DNA of 48,207 nt from an uncultured Flavobacteriales bacterium (GTDB lineage Bacteria; Bacteroidota; Bacteroidia; Flavobacteriales_D; Sanyastnellaceae): the NCBI GenBank assembly GCA_937881575.1, contig CALGEI010000165.1:1-48207 (forward strand). The letters are read 5' to 3'. How positions within the stretch are numbered: the first letter of the stretch is position 1; the number at the start of each line of letters is the position of its first letter. The notes under the pieces are model-generated. The model searched no databases. It was given only the letters and a program-made list of their open reading frames with translations, and was not told the DNA's origin. This document shows, one piece after another, positions 33,620-42,650 of this stretch. The translations under genes were made by a program, and so were the position numbers.

Positions 33620-34652
33620 CCGGTCGTCTGGAGATAATTCCTTTCCCGGCAAGCCAAACACACTTTCCACTGGGAGTGAATCGCACGGTGTAGAAGCTGG
33701 AATCTCGCTCAGTGGTCCATGTTTGACCGCCATCCTGAGACTTGTGGATGCCCGGAATTCCCACGGCCCAAATGTCCTGCCCGTCTGTGTTAGGAACGAA
33801 CCGCACGGAAGAACTGTAACCGGGGCCGGCGCCTGGAAGCAAGGACTCCCAATGCGCACCTCCATCGTGGGTGAAGATCTTGTTGGCTTCATTGTCTGAC
33901 ATAGTCTCCCAATCTCCCCCCCACGCGATGCCATGCGCTTCATCCCACATGTCAAGGCTAAACAAACCCGTCATCGCACCGCCTTGCACGACAGGGACAT
34001 CCATCACCTCCCAATTTCGACCGCGATTCTCGGAGTAGAAAACACGAGAGGCCTTTCCGCCTGTCACGATCCAAACAGCGCTATCGGAAACGGCGATATT
34101 GCCGTTGGAAGCTGCGAAGGCTGCTTCGCCTTCAAGCGCAGCAGGCAGGGCTTCACAGGATAGTTTATTCCAAGTAACGCCGCCATCTCGGGTTAGAATG
34201 ATGCTGAGGCAACCGCCTATGGCGTCGCCCATTGCGATACCCTCTTGGTCATCCCAGAAAGCCATGCTGTCGTAAAAAACATCCGGATGGTGCTCTGTGT
34301 AAACTGAGTCCCAGTGGGCTCCGGCGTCTGTGCTCCGAAAAAGCACTGCCGGATTCGAAATGGTCAATACATGAGCGGCCTTGCCTGTAACCGCTATGGA
34401 GCGGAAAGCGGGGAACGTTCCGTTGGTGAGACGCAAGGTGTCTTGACGCCATGTTGCGCCACCATCCATCGTCGAGCCCACCGCCCCTTGAGCGCCCGCG
34501 TACCAGATTTCTTGTTCACTTACAACCTCCAACGCCCGCACACTCGTGTTCGTTTCCCACGTCGATTCCGAACATTCAGGAACAACTTCAGCGTCTTGTT
34601 TCGGCGAGGCGCAACCGGCAAACAAAGCCATTGCGATGAGTTGAAATCTCAT
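33609..34652 (-). CDS. Beta-propeller lipoprotein with BNR/sialidase-like repeats
   Basis: A 347-residue lipoprotein (lipobox MALFAGC, lipidated Cys14). The mature protein is made of repeated blades with Asp-box-like turns: STMDGGATWRQD, RSTDAGAHWDS, LTRDGGVTWNK, YSENRGRNWEV, FTHDGGAHWES and KSQDGGQTWTT. This S-x-D-x-G-x-x-W pattern is that of BNR repeats, also seen in Ycf48-like assembly factors and sialidases. No sialidase active-site arginine cluster is evident, so a binding or assembly role is more likely. It is the last gene of the tatA-MltD-DUF4837 operon, overlapping DUF4837 by four bases. Confidence 0.82.
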   Translation of the reverse strand: MRFQLIAMALFAGCASPKQDAEVVPECSESTWETNTSVRALEVVSEQEIWYAGAQGAVGSTMDGGATWRQDTLRLTNGTFPAFRSIAVTGKAAHVLTISNPAVLFRSTDAGAHWDSVYTEHHPDVFYDSMAFWDDQEGIAMGDAIGGCLSIILTRDGGVTWNKLSCEALPAALEGEAAFAASNGNIAVSDSAVWIVTGGKASRVFYSENRGRNWEVMDVPVVQGGAMTGLFSLDMWDEAHGIAWGGDWETMSDNEANKIFTHDGGAHWESLLPGAGPGYSSSVRFVPNTDGQDIWAVGIPGIHKSQDGGQTWTTERDSSFYTVRFTPSGKCVWLAGKGIISRRPVNS

Positions 34653-35719
34653 GGTGCAGTCGTTTCATCCACAAGGACCGGATTCAAATTCAATGAGCGT
34701 ACAGCAGCCTCCACTTCCCGCATGTACTCCCGTTTATCAAAATAAGGGGCGTAAGCATAGCCTTCCACCGTGACCAGCATTCCGCTTTTTTTATCGAAGG
34801 TTGTCAGACTGTAAAATGGCCCTCCCATATAATCGTTTTCCATTTTCCACAATCCCCTCAATTCCGAAGCAAACTCGCCATTAAAAACCACCTCTTCGTA
34901 GGACGGGACGTAGCGCATTTCAGTGGTCATATAGGAGTCCGGAGTTGGTCCGTTCACATGCTTGCGCAACATCTCATTTCGCATGGATAAGCGCGCTTGC
35001 AGGGAAAAAAGCGAATCACTTGTGTAGGGCTCTGTATAGATGAAGTACCCCTGCTGTACATCGTGGTTGTCACCGCCTTTCATGCGCGTCAACTGCCGGT
35101 CAATCCAACCAAAAGATTCCAACTTCTTCGCCCAACGAGCATCACGCGGAACAATGAGCTCCAACCCCAACCATTGCGTCAATTCACGCTGAATGACTTC
35201 GTTTCTGTCTAAACGAACCAACGCGGCAAAACGCTCAACCTCTGCACGATGCAGGACACTGAGCATATCGCGGCCTTTGTCGGCGATGGCCATAGCTAAC
35301 CCCGAAGCGCTCCGCGCCTTGCCCTCCATGTAGATCTGATGCCTTGAATATTTTTCGCGAAAAATATTCAGCTGAGCCGTTTGCGTATCCACCCGATCCG
35401 CTACTTCCAATTCTAGAATATTGCGATGCGGCTTCCAAAAACGGTCAAATGCATCCGGTTTCAGGTGAACCAAATCAAACCACGGTTCGTATTGCGGTAG
35501 CACCGGAAAAGGCTGTCCAAAAACACTTCGAAGAGAGTCGCCTGCGGCACTTTCCCAAATCGCATCGGAACACACGACCACCAACTCACCGGACGCCCCG
35601 ACCTTTCCAGGGAGCGCATGTCTCGCGCCTTCTTGACTACCACAACCCATAAAGAGGAGGGTCAAACCTCCCAAAAACAAACGGACCAATCGATGGTTAA
35701 AGTGAGCGCGGATTCGCAT
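34649..35719 (-). CDS. DUF4837 family lipoprotein
   Basis: A 356-residue protein with a signal ending in the lipobox LLFMGC (lipidated Cys26). The body matches the DUF4837 pattern known from Bacteroidota: GELVVVCSDAIWES near the N-terminus, a central HRNILELEV and RDARWAKKLESFGWIDRQ, and the late YMGGPFYSLTTFDKKSGMLVTVEGYAYAP. The function is unknown; it faces the periplasm or outer membrane. Its start lies 23 bases inside the end of the MltD-like gene and its end overlaps the propeller gene by four bases, so translation of the series is probably coupled. Confidence 0.85.
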   Translation of the reverse strand: MRIRAHFNHRLVRLFLGGLTLLFMGCGSQEGARHALPGKVGASGELVVVCSDAIWESAAGDSLRSVFGQPFPVLPQYEPWFDLVHLKPDAFDRFWKPHRNILELEVADRVDTQTAQLNIFREKYSRHQIYMEGKARSASGLAMAIADKGRDMLSVLHRAEVERFAALVRLDRNEVIQRELTQWLGLELIVPRDARWAKKLESFGWIDRQLTRMKGGDNHDVQQGYFIYTEPYTSDSLFSLQARLSMRNEMLRKHVNGPTPDSYMTTEMRYVPSYEEVVFNGEFASELRGLWKMENDYMGGPFYSLTTFDKKSGMLVTVEGYAYAPYFDKREYMREVEAAVRSLNLNPVLVDETTAP

Positions 35720-36923
35720 GGATTTTAAGTTTTTGTCCGACCCGGATCATGGTGCCGTGCAGACCGTTCCATTCCCTGATTTCCTTCACCTTCACACCAT
35801 AGTCCGAAGCTATTTTCCCCAACACATCTCCGTTCTTCACCTTATAAATTACCGGTTCTGGAACAAACACGATTTCAGGAGTGCGCTCTGGTTCATGCAA
35901 AACCATGCTGTCTTGGAATGTCAAAAACGATGGGATGAATTCTTGTGGGAGGACCAATGGCCATTTCTGTGGAGGTCCGGGGATGATGTTCAAACGGAAC
36001 ATCGGATTCAATAACTCCAAGCCCTGCTCATCCAAATCCAAATGTGCTGCAATTTGATCAAATCGCAATACGGTTTCAACACCCACCGTATCCAAGGATG
36101 AAAAGGGGTCCAAAAGAGTGGCCGGAAAAATGTTGTGCTCAGCATGGAATTCCATGAGGTAGACTACAGCCATGAAGGCAGGCACATAATTCCGTGTTTC
36201 GCGCGGAAGGAAATAGCGGATCTCCCAAAAAGTATTCTTACCTCCGCTTCGCCGAATGGCCTTGTTGACATTCCCAGGGCCTGCATTGTATGCGGCAAGA
36301 GCCAAATACCAATCGCCGTATTGATTGTAGAGTTTTTTCAAAAACTGGCAAGCCGCCTCTGTACTGCGAACGGGGTCTCTTCGTTCATCGATGTACGAGT
36401 CAATTCGAAGACCCTGAGATCGCCCTGTAGCATACATGAATTGCCACAATCCGCTGGCTCCTGCATGGGAGCGTGCTTTTGGATTCAAGCCACTTTCAAC
36501 CACCGTCAAGTATTTCAGCTCCATCGGCAAGTCATGCCGATCCAAGGCTTCTTCAAAAATGGGAAAATAGAGCGGGGCACGTCCCAACATTCGACCTAAA
36601 TGAATCGGGCGATTGGCCGCATAAAACGAAATCCGTGAATGCGCCACTGGATTCCAAGACAAATCCATCGGTGAAGCGGCATCCAATATCTGCATGCGCA
36701 TTTTCAGCGTCGCCGTATCCAAGACGGGTGTTTCTCCCTCAACAAAGTCTCGAATGTTCCAAAGAGCAGTATCGTTGCTAGCGCAGGCTGTTGCTTGACA
36801 CCATTCCAACCACGAACTCTCCGCAACAGAAAGTTCCACCTTCTGTGCCACAGAATCGGGTGCCTGTGCCCAGAGAGTCCCTGCGGTCAGGCTTAGACTC
36901 AACCAAAGAATGGCACGAATCAC
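35697..36923 (-). CDS. mltD: MltD-like lytic transglycosylase with LysM domain
   Basis: A 408-residue murein hydrolase that cleaves glycan strands to 1,6-anhydro-muropeptides. A signal peptide (about 1-20, ending LWAQ) is followed by an SLT domain with the catalytic Glu143 in [12 protein letters not shown], then GASGLWQFM and [13 protein letters not shown]. One LysM domain at the C-terminus (about 358-404, [18 protein letters not shown]...VGQKLKI) binds peptidoglycan. The start codon is GTG at 36923, overlapping the tatA stop as GTGA. The neighbours tatA, DUF4837 and the propeller lipoprotein make this an envelope-maintenance operon. Confidence 0.88.
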   Translation of the reverse strand: MIRAILWLSLSLTAGTLWAQAPDSVAQKVELSVAESSWLEWCQATACASNDTALWNIRDFVEGETPVLDTATLKMRMQILDAASPMDLSWNPVAHSRISFYAANRPIHLGRMLGRAPLYFPIFEEALDRHDLPMELKYLTVVESGLNPKARSHAGASGLWQFMYATGRSQGLRIDSYIDERRDPVRSTEAACQFLKKLYNQYGDWYLALAAYNAGPGNVNKAIRRSGGKNTFWEIRYFLPRETRNYVPAFMAVVYLMEFHAEHNIFPATLLDPFSSLDTVGVETVLRFDQIAAHLDLDEQGLELLNPMFRLNIIPGPPQKWPLVLPQEFIPSFLTFQDSMVLHEPERTPEIVFVPEPVIYKVKNGDVLGKIASDYGVKVKEIREWNGLHGTMIRVGQKLKIHANPRSL

Positions 36924-37090
36924 GCTTCTTTATTGCCTTCTTTGGAGTCCTCGTCCGTGTTTGTGGCGTCCTTAAATTCCTTGACACCCTTGCCTAAACC
37001 GCGCATCAACTCAGGGATTTTTTTACCGCCAAACAGCAATAAAACGATCAAAGCGATGAGAATAATCTGTCCTGGACCTATGGCTCCCAT
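36920..37090 (-). CDS. tatA: Sec-independent translocase subunit TatA/TatE (56 residues)
   Basis: A small gene of 56 codons plus stop. The product begins [24 protein letters not shown] (given here as [11 protein letters not shown], then [13 protein letters not shown]). It continues [19 protein letters not shown] and ends in an acidic/basic tail ([12 protein letters not shown]). One N-terminal membrane helix, the FGGKKIPEL hinge and the amphipathic helix with [10 protein letters not shown] are the complete TatA signature. It is the pore-forming part of the twin-arginine pathway exporting folded proteins. The chain is short for the family but has all core parts. Its TGA overlaps the GTG start of the MltD-like gene. 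tatC is not in the window. Confidence 0.92.
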   Translation of the reverse strand: MGAIGPGQIILIALIVLLLFGGKKIPELMRGLGKGVKEFKDATNTDEDSKEGNKEA

Positions 37091-37152
37091 GATGGCTGTG
37101 TTTTGTGCGAAGTTCTAAAGAAAAACCGAATATCACGCTCCCTTTCGAGAAA

Positions 37153-38016
37153 TTAGACATCTCTTCCTGGATCTCCCAAGAAAAGATTGTCAATTAAACG
37201 CACTGACCCCAGATTTGCTGCGATCACGGCGTGTCCATTTCTCCAATTTTCACAACCAAGTTCGTCGAATGTCCTGGCATCAATGATGCCGATGTACTCC
37301 AATTCAATTCCTTCCTTCCTGTTCAACCGTTCTCGCTCGCGGGATAAAGCGTTTGGTTCACTTGAGACCTCTGAAACTGACGATCTCAGCCGATTCAAAG
37401 AGTGAAACAATTCCAATGCGAGGACACGTTGTCCAACTGAAAGTCTGATGTTTCTTGAACTTAAAGCCAATCCATCCGTGTCTCGAATGAGCTCACAAGG
37501 AACGATTTCCAAATCCGTGAATTCCCGATTGCACAATTCTCGAACAACAGCCAATTGCTGCAAGTCCTTTTCTCCGAAAAATGCTTTGCTTGGATTGACA
37601 ATCGAAAAAAGTCTCCGTACAATGGCCACGACACCATCAAAATGCCCCGTTCTCAAAGCCCCTTCGAATGAGTTCGTGAGATTGCCATAGTCCACGGAAT
37701 CTGCAGCAGGGACCCCTTCGTAAAGTTCAGTTGTTTCGGGCACAAACACCGCGTCCACGTCCAGTGAACGCGCCAACGCAAGATCTCTTTCCAGTGAAAC
37801 AGGATAAGACACGAAATCTTTTTCGCTATCGAATTGAGTTGGGTTCACGAAAATGCTCAACACGACAAAATCCGACTCGCGCTTCGCCTGATCGAGCAAT
37901 GAAGCATGGCCTGAATGCAGCGAACCCATGGTTGGCACAAATCCTACCCGCCCCGATTGAGTCTTGATTTCGCTCAATCGCTGTTTGAGTTCTCTCGAAG
38001 TGTAAAATACTTCCAT
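37153..38016 (-). CDS. panC: Pantoate--beta-alanine ligase
   Basis: Joins pantoate and beta-alanine with ATP to pantothenate, the precursor of coenzyme A. The 287-residue chain has the HIGH-like nucleotide motif in VPTMGSLHSGHASLL (about 28-42), FVNPTQF (about 57-63), and the substrate loop ALRTGHFDGVVAIVRRLF. KAFFGEKDLQQL and the late RDTDGLALSSRNI are also present. panD does not follow, as it does in many relatives; the next minus-strand gene is tatA after 62 bases. It is divergent from the GT5-like gene. Confidence 0.95.
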   Translation of the reverse strand: MEVFYTSRELKQRLSEIKTQSGRVGFVPTMGSLHSGHASLLDQAKRESDFVVLSIFVNPTQFDSEKDFVSYPVSLERDLALARSLDVDAVFVPETTELYEGVPAADSVDYGNLTNSFEGALRTGHFDGVVAIVRRLFSIVNPSKAFFGEKDLQQLAVVRELCNREFTDLEIVPCELIRDTDGLALSSRNIRLSVGQRVLALELFHSLNRLRSSVSEVSSEPNALSRERERLNRKEGIELEYIGIIDARTFDELGCENWRNGHAVIAANLGSVRLIDNLFLGDPGRDV

Positions 38017-38053
38017 AAGTGCTTCAGAATGCCTGATTTTAACAGGGTTTTAC

Positions 38054-38084
38054 TTGATTTTCTTCCCAAAAAAACGTATCTTCG
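38054..38084 (+). promoter_or_regulatory. Promoter of the GT5-DUF4270-glmS series
   Basis: TTG at 38054-38056, a 20-base spacer and TATCTTCG at 38077-38084 form the most complete -33/-7 pair in the window. The -7 element matches TAnnTTTG at five of six fixed positions. It predicts a leader of about 29 bases before the ATG at 38118. Confidence 0.5.
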
Positions 38085-38117
38085 TTATTCCTCCGTCCTA
38101 ACCAAAACCTGGCCACC

Positions 38118-38948
38118 ATGAGCAAAGCTCGGATACTCTACATCTCCCAACATATTGTGCCTTTTTTGCCCGCGACCCAGATGAGTTCTGTGAGCAGAAA
38201 TTTACCGCAAGGAGTGCACGAAAAAGGGCGAGAGATCCGTGTTTTTACTCCTCGTTTTGGTAAGATCAATGAGCGAAGGCACCAACTGCACGAGGTCATT
38301 CGATTGTCCGGGATGAACCTCATGGTTGACGACACCGACCACCCGTTGGTAATCAAAGTCGCTTCCATACCTACGGCTCGAATGCAAGTATACTTCATCG
38401 ACAACGATGAATACTTCAAGCGCAAGGCTGTTTTGCACGATATCGACGACAATTTGTTTCCTGACAATGATGAACGAGCGCTGTTCTTTGTTCGTGGGGT
38501 TTTAGAAACAGTGAAAAAACTCGGATGGGCCCCAGACATTATCCATTGCAATGGCTGGATGACCAATGTCGTTCCGGTTTACCTGAAGCAATTGTACAGC
38601 CAGGACACTTACTACGCCAACAGCAAAGTAGTCTGCAGTATTTACGACGAGGGGTTTGACGGGTCCTTGAATAAGCGGATGGCTGAAAAAATGATCAAGG
38701 ACGGCATTTCACCTGAAAGCGTTGAATGCATGACTGATCCTTCTTTCGATTCCTTGAATCGATTGGCTATTCAACATGCCGACGGCTTGATTGTCGGCTC
38801 AGAAGACTTGAGTGGAGAATTGCAGGAAGCCATCAAAAAGGCTGACGTTCCAACACTTTCATACCATGGTGAGGAAGGGTATGTTGGAGAAATAAACAAT
38901 TATTACGATACGATTTTGGAGGGAAAGGCTGAGGCTGTCCCGGAATAA
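38118..38948 (+). CDS. Short glycogen/starch synthase-like protein (GT5 N-terminal domain only)
   Basis: A 276-residue protein matching only the N-terminal, acceptor-side half of GT5 glycogen synthases: ILYISQHIVPFLPATQMSSVSRNLPQGV, VFTPRFGKINERRHQLHEVI, PDIIHCNGWMTNVVPVYLK and LAIQHADGLIVGSEDL. The C-terminal Rossmann half that binds ADP-glucose is absent, and no later frame supplies it. The ADP-glucose-binding K-x-G-G-L motif of true synthases is not where expected (PATQMSSV instead). It is therefore probably not an active glycogen synthase. The order panC | this gene - DUF4270 - glmS is conserved in Bacteroidota, pointing to a shared envelope or amino-sugar role. Its own role is unknown. 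Confidence 0.85.
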   Translation: MSKARILYISQHIVPFLPATQMSSVSRNLPQGVHEKGREIRVFTPRFGKINERRHQLHEVIRLSGMNLMVDDTDHPLVIKVASIPTARMQVYFIDNDEYFKRKAVLHDIDDNLFPDNDERALFFVRGVLETVKKLGWAPDIIHCNGWMTNVVPVYLKQLYSQDTYYANSKVVCSIYDEGFDGSLNKRMAEKMIKDGISPESVECMTDPSFDSLNRLAIQHADGLIVGSEDLSGELQEAIKKADVPTLSYHGEEGYVGEINNYYDTILEGKAEAVPE

Positions 38949-38962
38949 CAGAACTTCGCACC

Positions 38963-40285
38963 ATGTTGAAGTTACGTGCTGGTTTTCTCGCGACAGTCAT
39001 GGCATGCTCATTGGGATTCGCCACCCTCATTGGTTGCAATCGACCCGAAACTGAGGTCGGTTTGGACTATGCAGAAGATGATTTATTGGGTTTAAGTCAA
39101 ACTGACACGCTCACTTTGCGCTGTAGGACGGTTCGTGAGGACAGTTTACAATCCGATAATCTTAGCACAGCAGTGCTCGGTCGGATGTATCACCCCGATT
39201 TTGGTTGGCACACCGCTGGGTTTGTAACGCAGTTTAGACTGAGCGCTCCTGATATTGATTTTGGTTCCAACCCACAGGTGGACAGTGTCTATCTCTCGCT
39301 TCGTTATACTGGAGACGCGTATGGTCAACTTTCCCCGCAGACCATCGATGTTTATGCGCTTGAAGACTCATTGGAATACGACTCGACCTATTATTCCAAT
39401 CATGTCTTCGCTCATTCGCTTGAAAATTTAGCAGATCCCGGTTTCCAGCCGATTCCTCTCAATCCGAATCAAACGCTTTACTTCGGAAATGACACGGTCA
39501 ATCCCGAGGCCCGGATTTATTTACAAGATGCTTTTGGTCAACTCTTACTCGATGCTGGCGAAGAGGTTTATGATTCCAATGCGTCTTGGAACAGCTTCTT
39601 TCGTGGTCTGCGCATCACGCCCAACACCCTGATGGGTGGTCAAGGAGCTGTCGGCATCGACTTAATCAGCGGTCTGAGCTATATGCGACTCCACTACCAC
39701 AACGATTCTGACACGACTTTTTACGATTACATCATCAATCCACTCAGCGCCCGGTCCAATCAATTCTCCCATGAATGGCAGGGAGCTTTTCAGGCGCTCT
39801 CAGAGCCGTTGATTACCGAAGTGAATCAACCGCTCCTTGGCGTTTTCTCTGGAGCAGGGCTGAAAACCCAGATTACCTTTCCACACTTGTCCAGCTGGAA
39901 AGAGGCCATCGGCTCCAACAGCGCCATTCATAAGGCCGAGTTGTGGTTGCCCGTTGAGCCTGGTCAGAACGATGCGCACTACCCCCTACCTCGTCAACTT
40001 TTCGTTCTAACCGAAGACGCACTCGGCGAAGCCATTTCCACGCCTGATCAGTCTAGCATTGGATTGAATATCAACGGAAATTTCGATTCGGAAGAACAAG
40101 CGTATCGATTCAATATTTCGCAAACCCTGCAACGCATGCTCAATGGTGATTCAGATAGTGATGTATTGAATGTGGTTTCCTCAAGGGCTGGAATTTCCTT
40201 TCAAGGAATCGCCATTGCGGGACCCACAAACCCCAGTGATTCACTTCCACGCAACGCTCGACTGGTTGTGACCTGGAGCGATTAG
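38963..40285 (+). CDS. DUF4270 family lipoprotein
   Basis: A 440-residue lipoprotein with signal ending TLIGC (lipidated Cys25). The mature protein is beta-rich and shows the family's landmarks: EVGLDYAEDDLLG near the start, TAVLGRMYHPDFG, VDSVYLSLRYTG, and the closing RNARLVVTWS. DUF4270 proteins are Bacteroidota-specific and of unknown function; membership suggests an outer-membrane lipoprotein. It lies 14 bases after the GT5-like gene and 24 bases before glmS, so it is probably co-transcribed with both. Confidence 0.87.
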   Translation: MLKLRAGFLATVMACSLGFATLIGCNRPETEVGLDYAEDDLLGLSQTDTLTLRCRTVREDSLQSDNLSTAVLGRMYHPDFGWHTAGFVTQFRLSAPDIDFGSNPQVDSVYLSLRYTGDAYGQLSPQTIDVYALEDSLEYDSTYYSNHVFAHSLENLADPGFQPIPLNPNQTLYFGNDTVNPEARIYLQDAFGQLLLDAGEEVYDSNASWNSFFRGLRITPNTLMGGQGAVGIDLISGLSYMRLHYHNDSDTTFYDYIINPLSARSNQFSHEWQGAFQALSEPLITEVNQPLLGVFSGAGLKTQITFPHLSSWKEAIGSNSAIHKAELWLPVEPGQNDAHYPLPRQLFVLTEDALGEAISTPDQSSIGLNINGNFDSEEQAYRFNISQTLQRMLNGDSDSDVLNVVSSRAGISFQGIAIAGPTNPSDSLPRNARLVVTWSD

Positions 40286-40309
40286 TTTGAACGATAAAAG
40301 GATCTTGTC

Positions 40310-42160
40310 ATGTGCGGAATTGTAGGATATATCGGAAATAGGGACGCCTTCCCCGTCTTGATTAAAGGCCTTCAACGTTTGGAGTATCGCGGATACGACA
40401 GTGCGGGTGTTGCCCTTTTAAATGAAGATGGACAATTGAACTTGGGGAAAAAAAAGGGAAAGGTTTCCGATTTGCTCGAGCACATTGGTGAGAATCACGC
40501 CTTGCACGGTTACGCAGGCATTGGTCATACGCGATGGGCCACCCACGGACCGCCCAACGATGTCAACGCTCACCCTCACCAAGCACGAGCTGGGAGTTTA
40601 GCCCTGATCCACAACGGCATCATTGAGAACTACCTATCCCTTCGAAAAACTCTGGAGGCCATTGGGCATGCTTTCATCAGTGACACCGATACCGAAGTGC
40701 TCGTTCATTTGATTGAAGAGGTGCAGAAACGTTCCAATCTCAGCATATGTGACGCTGTTCAAGTTGCCTTGAGAGAAGTCGAAGGAGCCTATGCCATTGT
40801 CGTTATTGATAAGGACGAACCCAACATCTTAATCGCTGCGCGTAAGTCCAGCCCGCTGGTTATTGGTGTCGGCGAGGAGGGTGAGTATTTTGTGGGATCT
40901 GACGCGACACCCATCATTGAGTACACTCAAAATGTGATTTACCTCGAAGATGAGGAGGTGGCTATGATGCATCGGTCAGAAGGATTGATTATTCGGAATT
41001 TGCAAAACATGGTCATCACGCCTGAAGTCCATGAACTGAAGCTGCAAATCGAAGAGTTAGAAAAAGGTGGTTACGAGCATTTCATGCTCAAGGAAATCTT
41101 CGAACAACCGCGGTCCATTTTCGATTCCATTCGGGGAAGAATGAGCCTCCAGCGCGGCGAAATTCGCATGGCGGGCATCGATGATCACTGGAGCAGATGG
41201 GCAAAGGCAGAGCGCATCATCATCATCGCCTGCGGCACAAGCTGGCACGCAGGTCTCGTGGCAGAATATCTCTTTGAGGATCTCGCTCGCATTCCTGTTG
41301 AAGTTGAATACGCTTCTGAATTTCGGTACCGAAATCCTGTTATTCGACCCACGGATATCGTCATTGCCATTTCTCAATCTGGTGAGACCGCGGACACGCT
41401 TGCCGCCATTCAATTGGCTAAGTCCCGCGGAGTTCATGTCTTTGGCTTGTGCAACGTGGTCGGATCGAGCATCGCTCGCGAAACGGATAGCGGTGCTTAC
41501 ACCCATGCCGGTCCTGAAATTGGCGTAGCGTCTACCAAGGCCTTCACCGCGCAAGTCGCAGTTCTGACTTTGATGGCTATGTTGGTTGGAAAACGGAACG
41601 GGAATCTCTCGGCCAAACACTTCAGTCGACTGCTTGTCGAAATCAATTCCATTCCGGAGAAGGTGGAGACTTTACTGAAACAGGACGGGGAAATTCAAAA
41701 AATAGCCCATGCTTTCAAGGACTCCACCAACGCCCTGTATTTGGGCCGTGGGTACAACTTCCCCGTTGCTCTCGAAGGTGCCTTGAAATTGAAAGAGATC
41801 AGCTACATCCATGCCGAAGGATATCCATCGGCAGAAATGAAGCACGGGCCGATTGCCTTGATCGATGAGCACATGCCTGTTTTCTTCATCGCAACACGCG
41901 ATGACGTCTACGACAAAGTGGTTTCAAACATTCAAGAAGTCAAGGCCCGTGGTGGTCGATTGGTCGCACTCGTTTCCACTGGCAATTCAGACTTGAAAGA
42001 GCTCGCAGAGTTTGTGATATCCATCCCAAAATGCGATCAAGTCCTGGCTCCATTGTTGACGACCATTCCATTGCAATTGCTGAGTTACCACATCGCTGTT
42101 TTGCGTGACTGCCACGTCGATCAACCCCGGAACTTAGCCAAGAGCGTAACGGTAGAATAA
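40310..42160 (+). CDS. glmS: Glutamine--fructose-6-phosphate aminotransferase (isomerising)
   Basis: Makes glucosamine 6-phosphate from fructose 6-phosphate and glutamine, the entry to peptidoglycan and lipid A amino sugars. The 616-residue chain has the N-terminal class II glutaminase (catalytic Cys2 in MCGIVGYIG, then EYRGYDSAG, GHTRWATHG, HNGIIENY) and two SIS sugar-isomerase domains (IACGTSWHAG, AISQSGETADTLAA, GVASTKAFTAQ; LGRGYNFPVALEGALKLKEISYIHAEGY). The family C-terminus PRNLAKSVTVE is intact. No glmS ribozyme-like structure is evident in the short 24-base upstream gap. Here it ends the GT5-DUF4270 series. Confidence 0.97.
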   Translation: MCGIVGYIGNRDAFPVLIKGLQRLEYRGYDSAGVALLNEDGQLNLGKKKGKVSDLLEHIGENHALHGYAGIGHTRWATHGPPNDVNAHPHQARAGSLALIHNGIIENYLSLRKTLEAIGHAFISDTDTEVLVHLIEEVQKRSNLSICDAVQVALREVEGAYAIVVIDKDEPNILIAARKSSPLVIGVGEEGEYFVGSDATPIIEYTQNVIYLEDEEVAMMHRSEGLIIRNLQNMVITPEVHELKLQIEELEKGGYEHFMLKEIFEQPRSIFDSIRGRMSLQRGEIRMAGIDDHWSRWAKAERIIIIACGTSWHAGLVAEYLFEDLARIPVEVEYASEFRYRNPVIRPTDIVIAISQSGETADTLAAIQLAKSRGVHVFGLCNVVGSSIARETDSGAYTHAGPEIGVASTKAFTAQVAVLTLMAMLVGKRNGNLSAKHFSRLLVEINSIPEKVETLLKQDGEIQKIAHAFKDSTNALYLGRGYNFPVALEGALKLKEISYIHAEGYPSAEMKHGPIALIDEHMPVFFIATRDDVYDKVVSNIQEVKARGGRLVALVSTGNSDLKELAEFVISIPKCDQVLAPLLTTIPLQLLSYHIAVLRDCHVDQPRNLAKSVTVE

Positions 42161-42205
42161 TTTGATGTGTGATTCATCGCATACTGCACCTCAAACGGCA
42201 ATGTC

Positions 42206-42580
42206 ATGAGCTACATCGAAAAAACATTGACCACCGATGAGGTGGTTATTTCCATCTTTTCAATTCACAAGTTCTTCTATATCATTCCGGCTTTGAGTTC
42301 CTTGGTTCTTATCGGTATTCCCTCTCTCTTGAAGCTCGTCTTCACCGAATACAGCTTGACCAATAAGCGAATTGTCGTCAAAACAGGCATCATTGGCCGA
42401 AGCACTGAAGAGTTGAAATTGAGCAAAGTCGAAACGGTCGAGCTTCGCCAGTCCATCTTAGGGAGGATCTTTGGATTCGGAAATATCGTGCTGAGCGGAA
42501 CCGGCGCAAGCAACCTTGTTCTAAAAACTGTCGCTGACCCGGTTCAAGTCAAGAAAACAATTGACAACCAGCTGATCTAG
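42206..42580 (+). CDS. PH-domain (bPH2) membrane-associated protein
   Basis: A 124-residue protein with one or two N-terminal hydrophobic stretches (about 23-45) followed by a bacterial PH domain of the YdbS/YdbT type (about 48-122). The domain shows YSLTNKRIVVKTGIIGRSTEELKLSKVETVELRQS and IFGFGNIVLSGTG. Such domains are found in small membrane proteins of unclear function. It follows glmS by 45 bases and may be read from the same transcript, or may be independent. The next gene converges on it after 70 bases. Confidence 0.83.
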   Translation: MSYIEKTLTTDEVVISIFSIHKFFYIIPALSSLVLIGIPSLLKLVFTEYSLTNKRIVVKTGIIGRSTEELKLSKVETVELRQSILGRIFGFGNIVLSGTGASNLVLKTVADPVQVKKTIDNQLI

Positions 42581-42650
42581 CGCGTTTGGACGCACACTAC
42601 TTTGGCCCCGTTTCGAATGAACACGAACCTATTCCATCGCTGAGTAAACG

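Noticed and set aside
40286-40309. glmS-type ribozyme or riboswitch before glmS
   Set aside because: Only 24 bases separate DUF4270 from glmS, too short for a known element.
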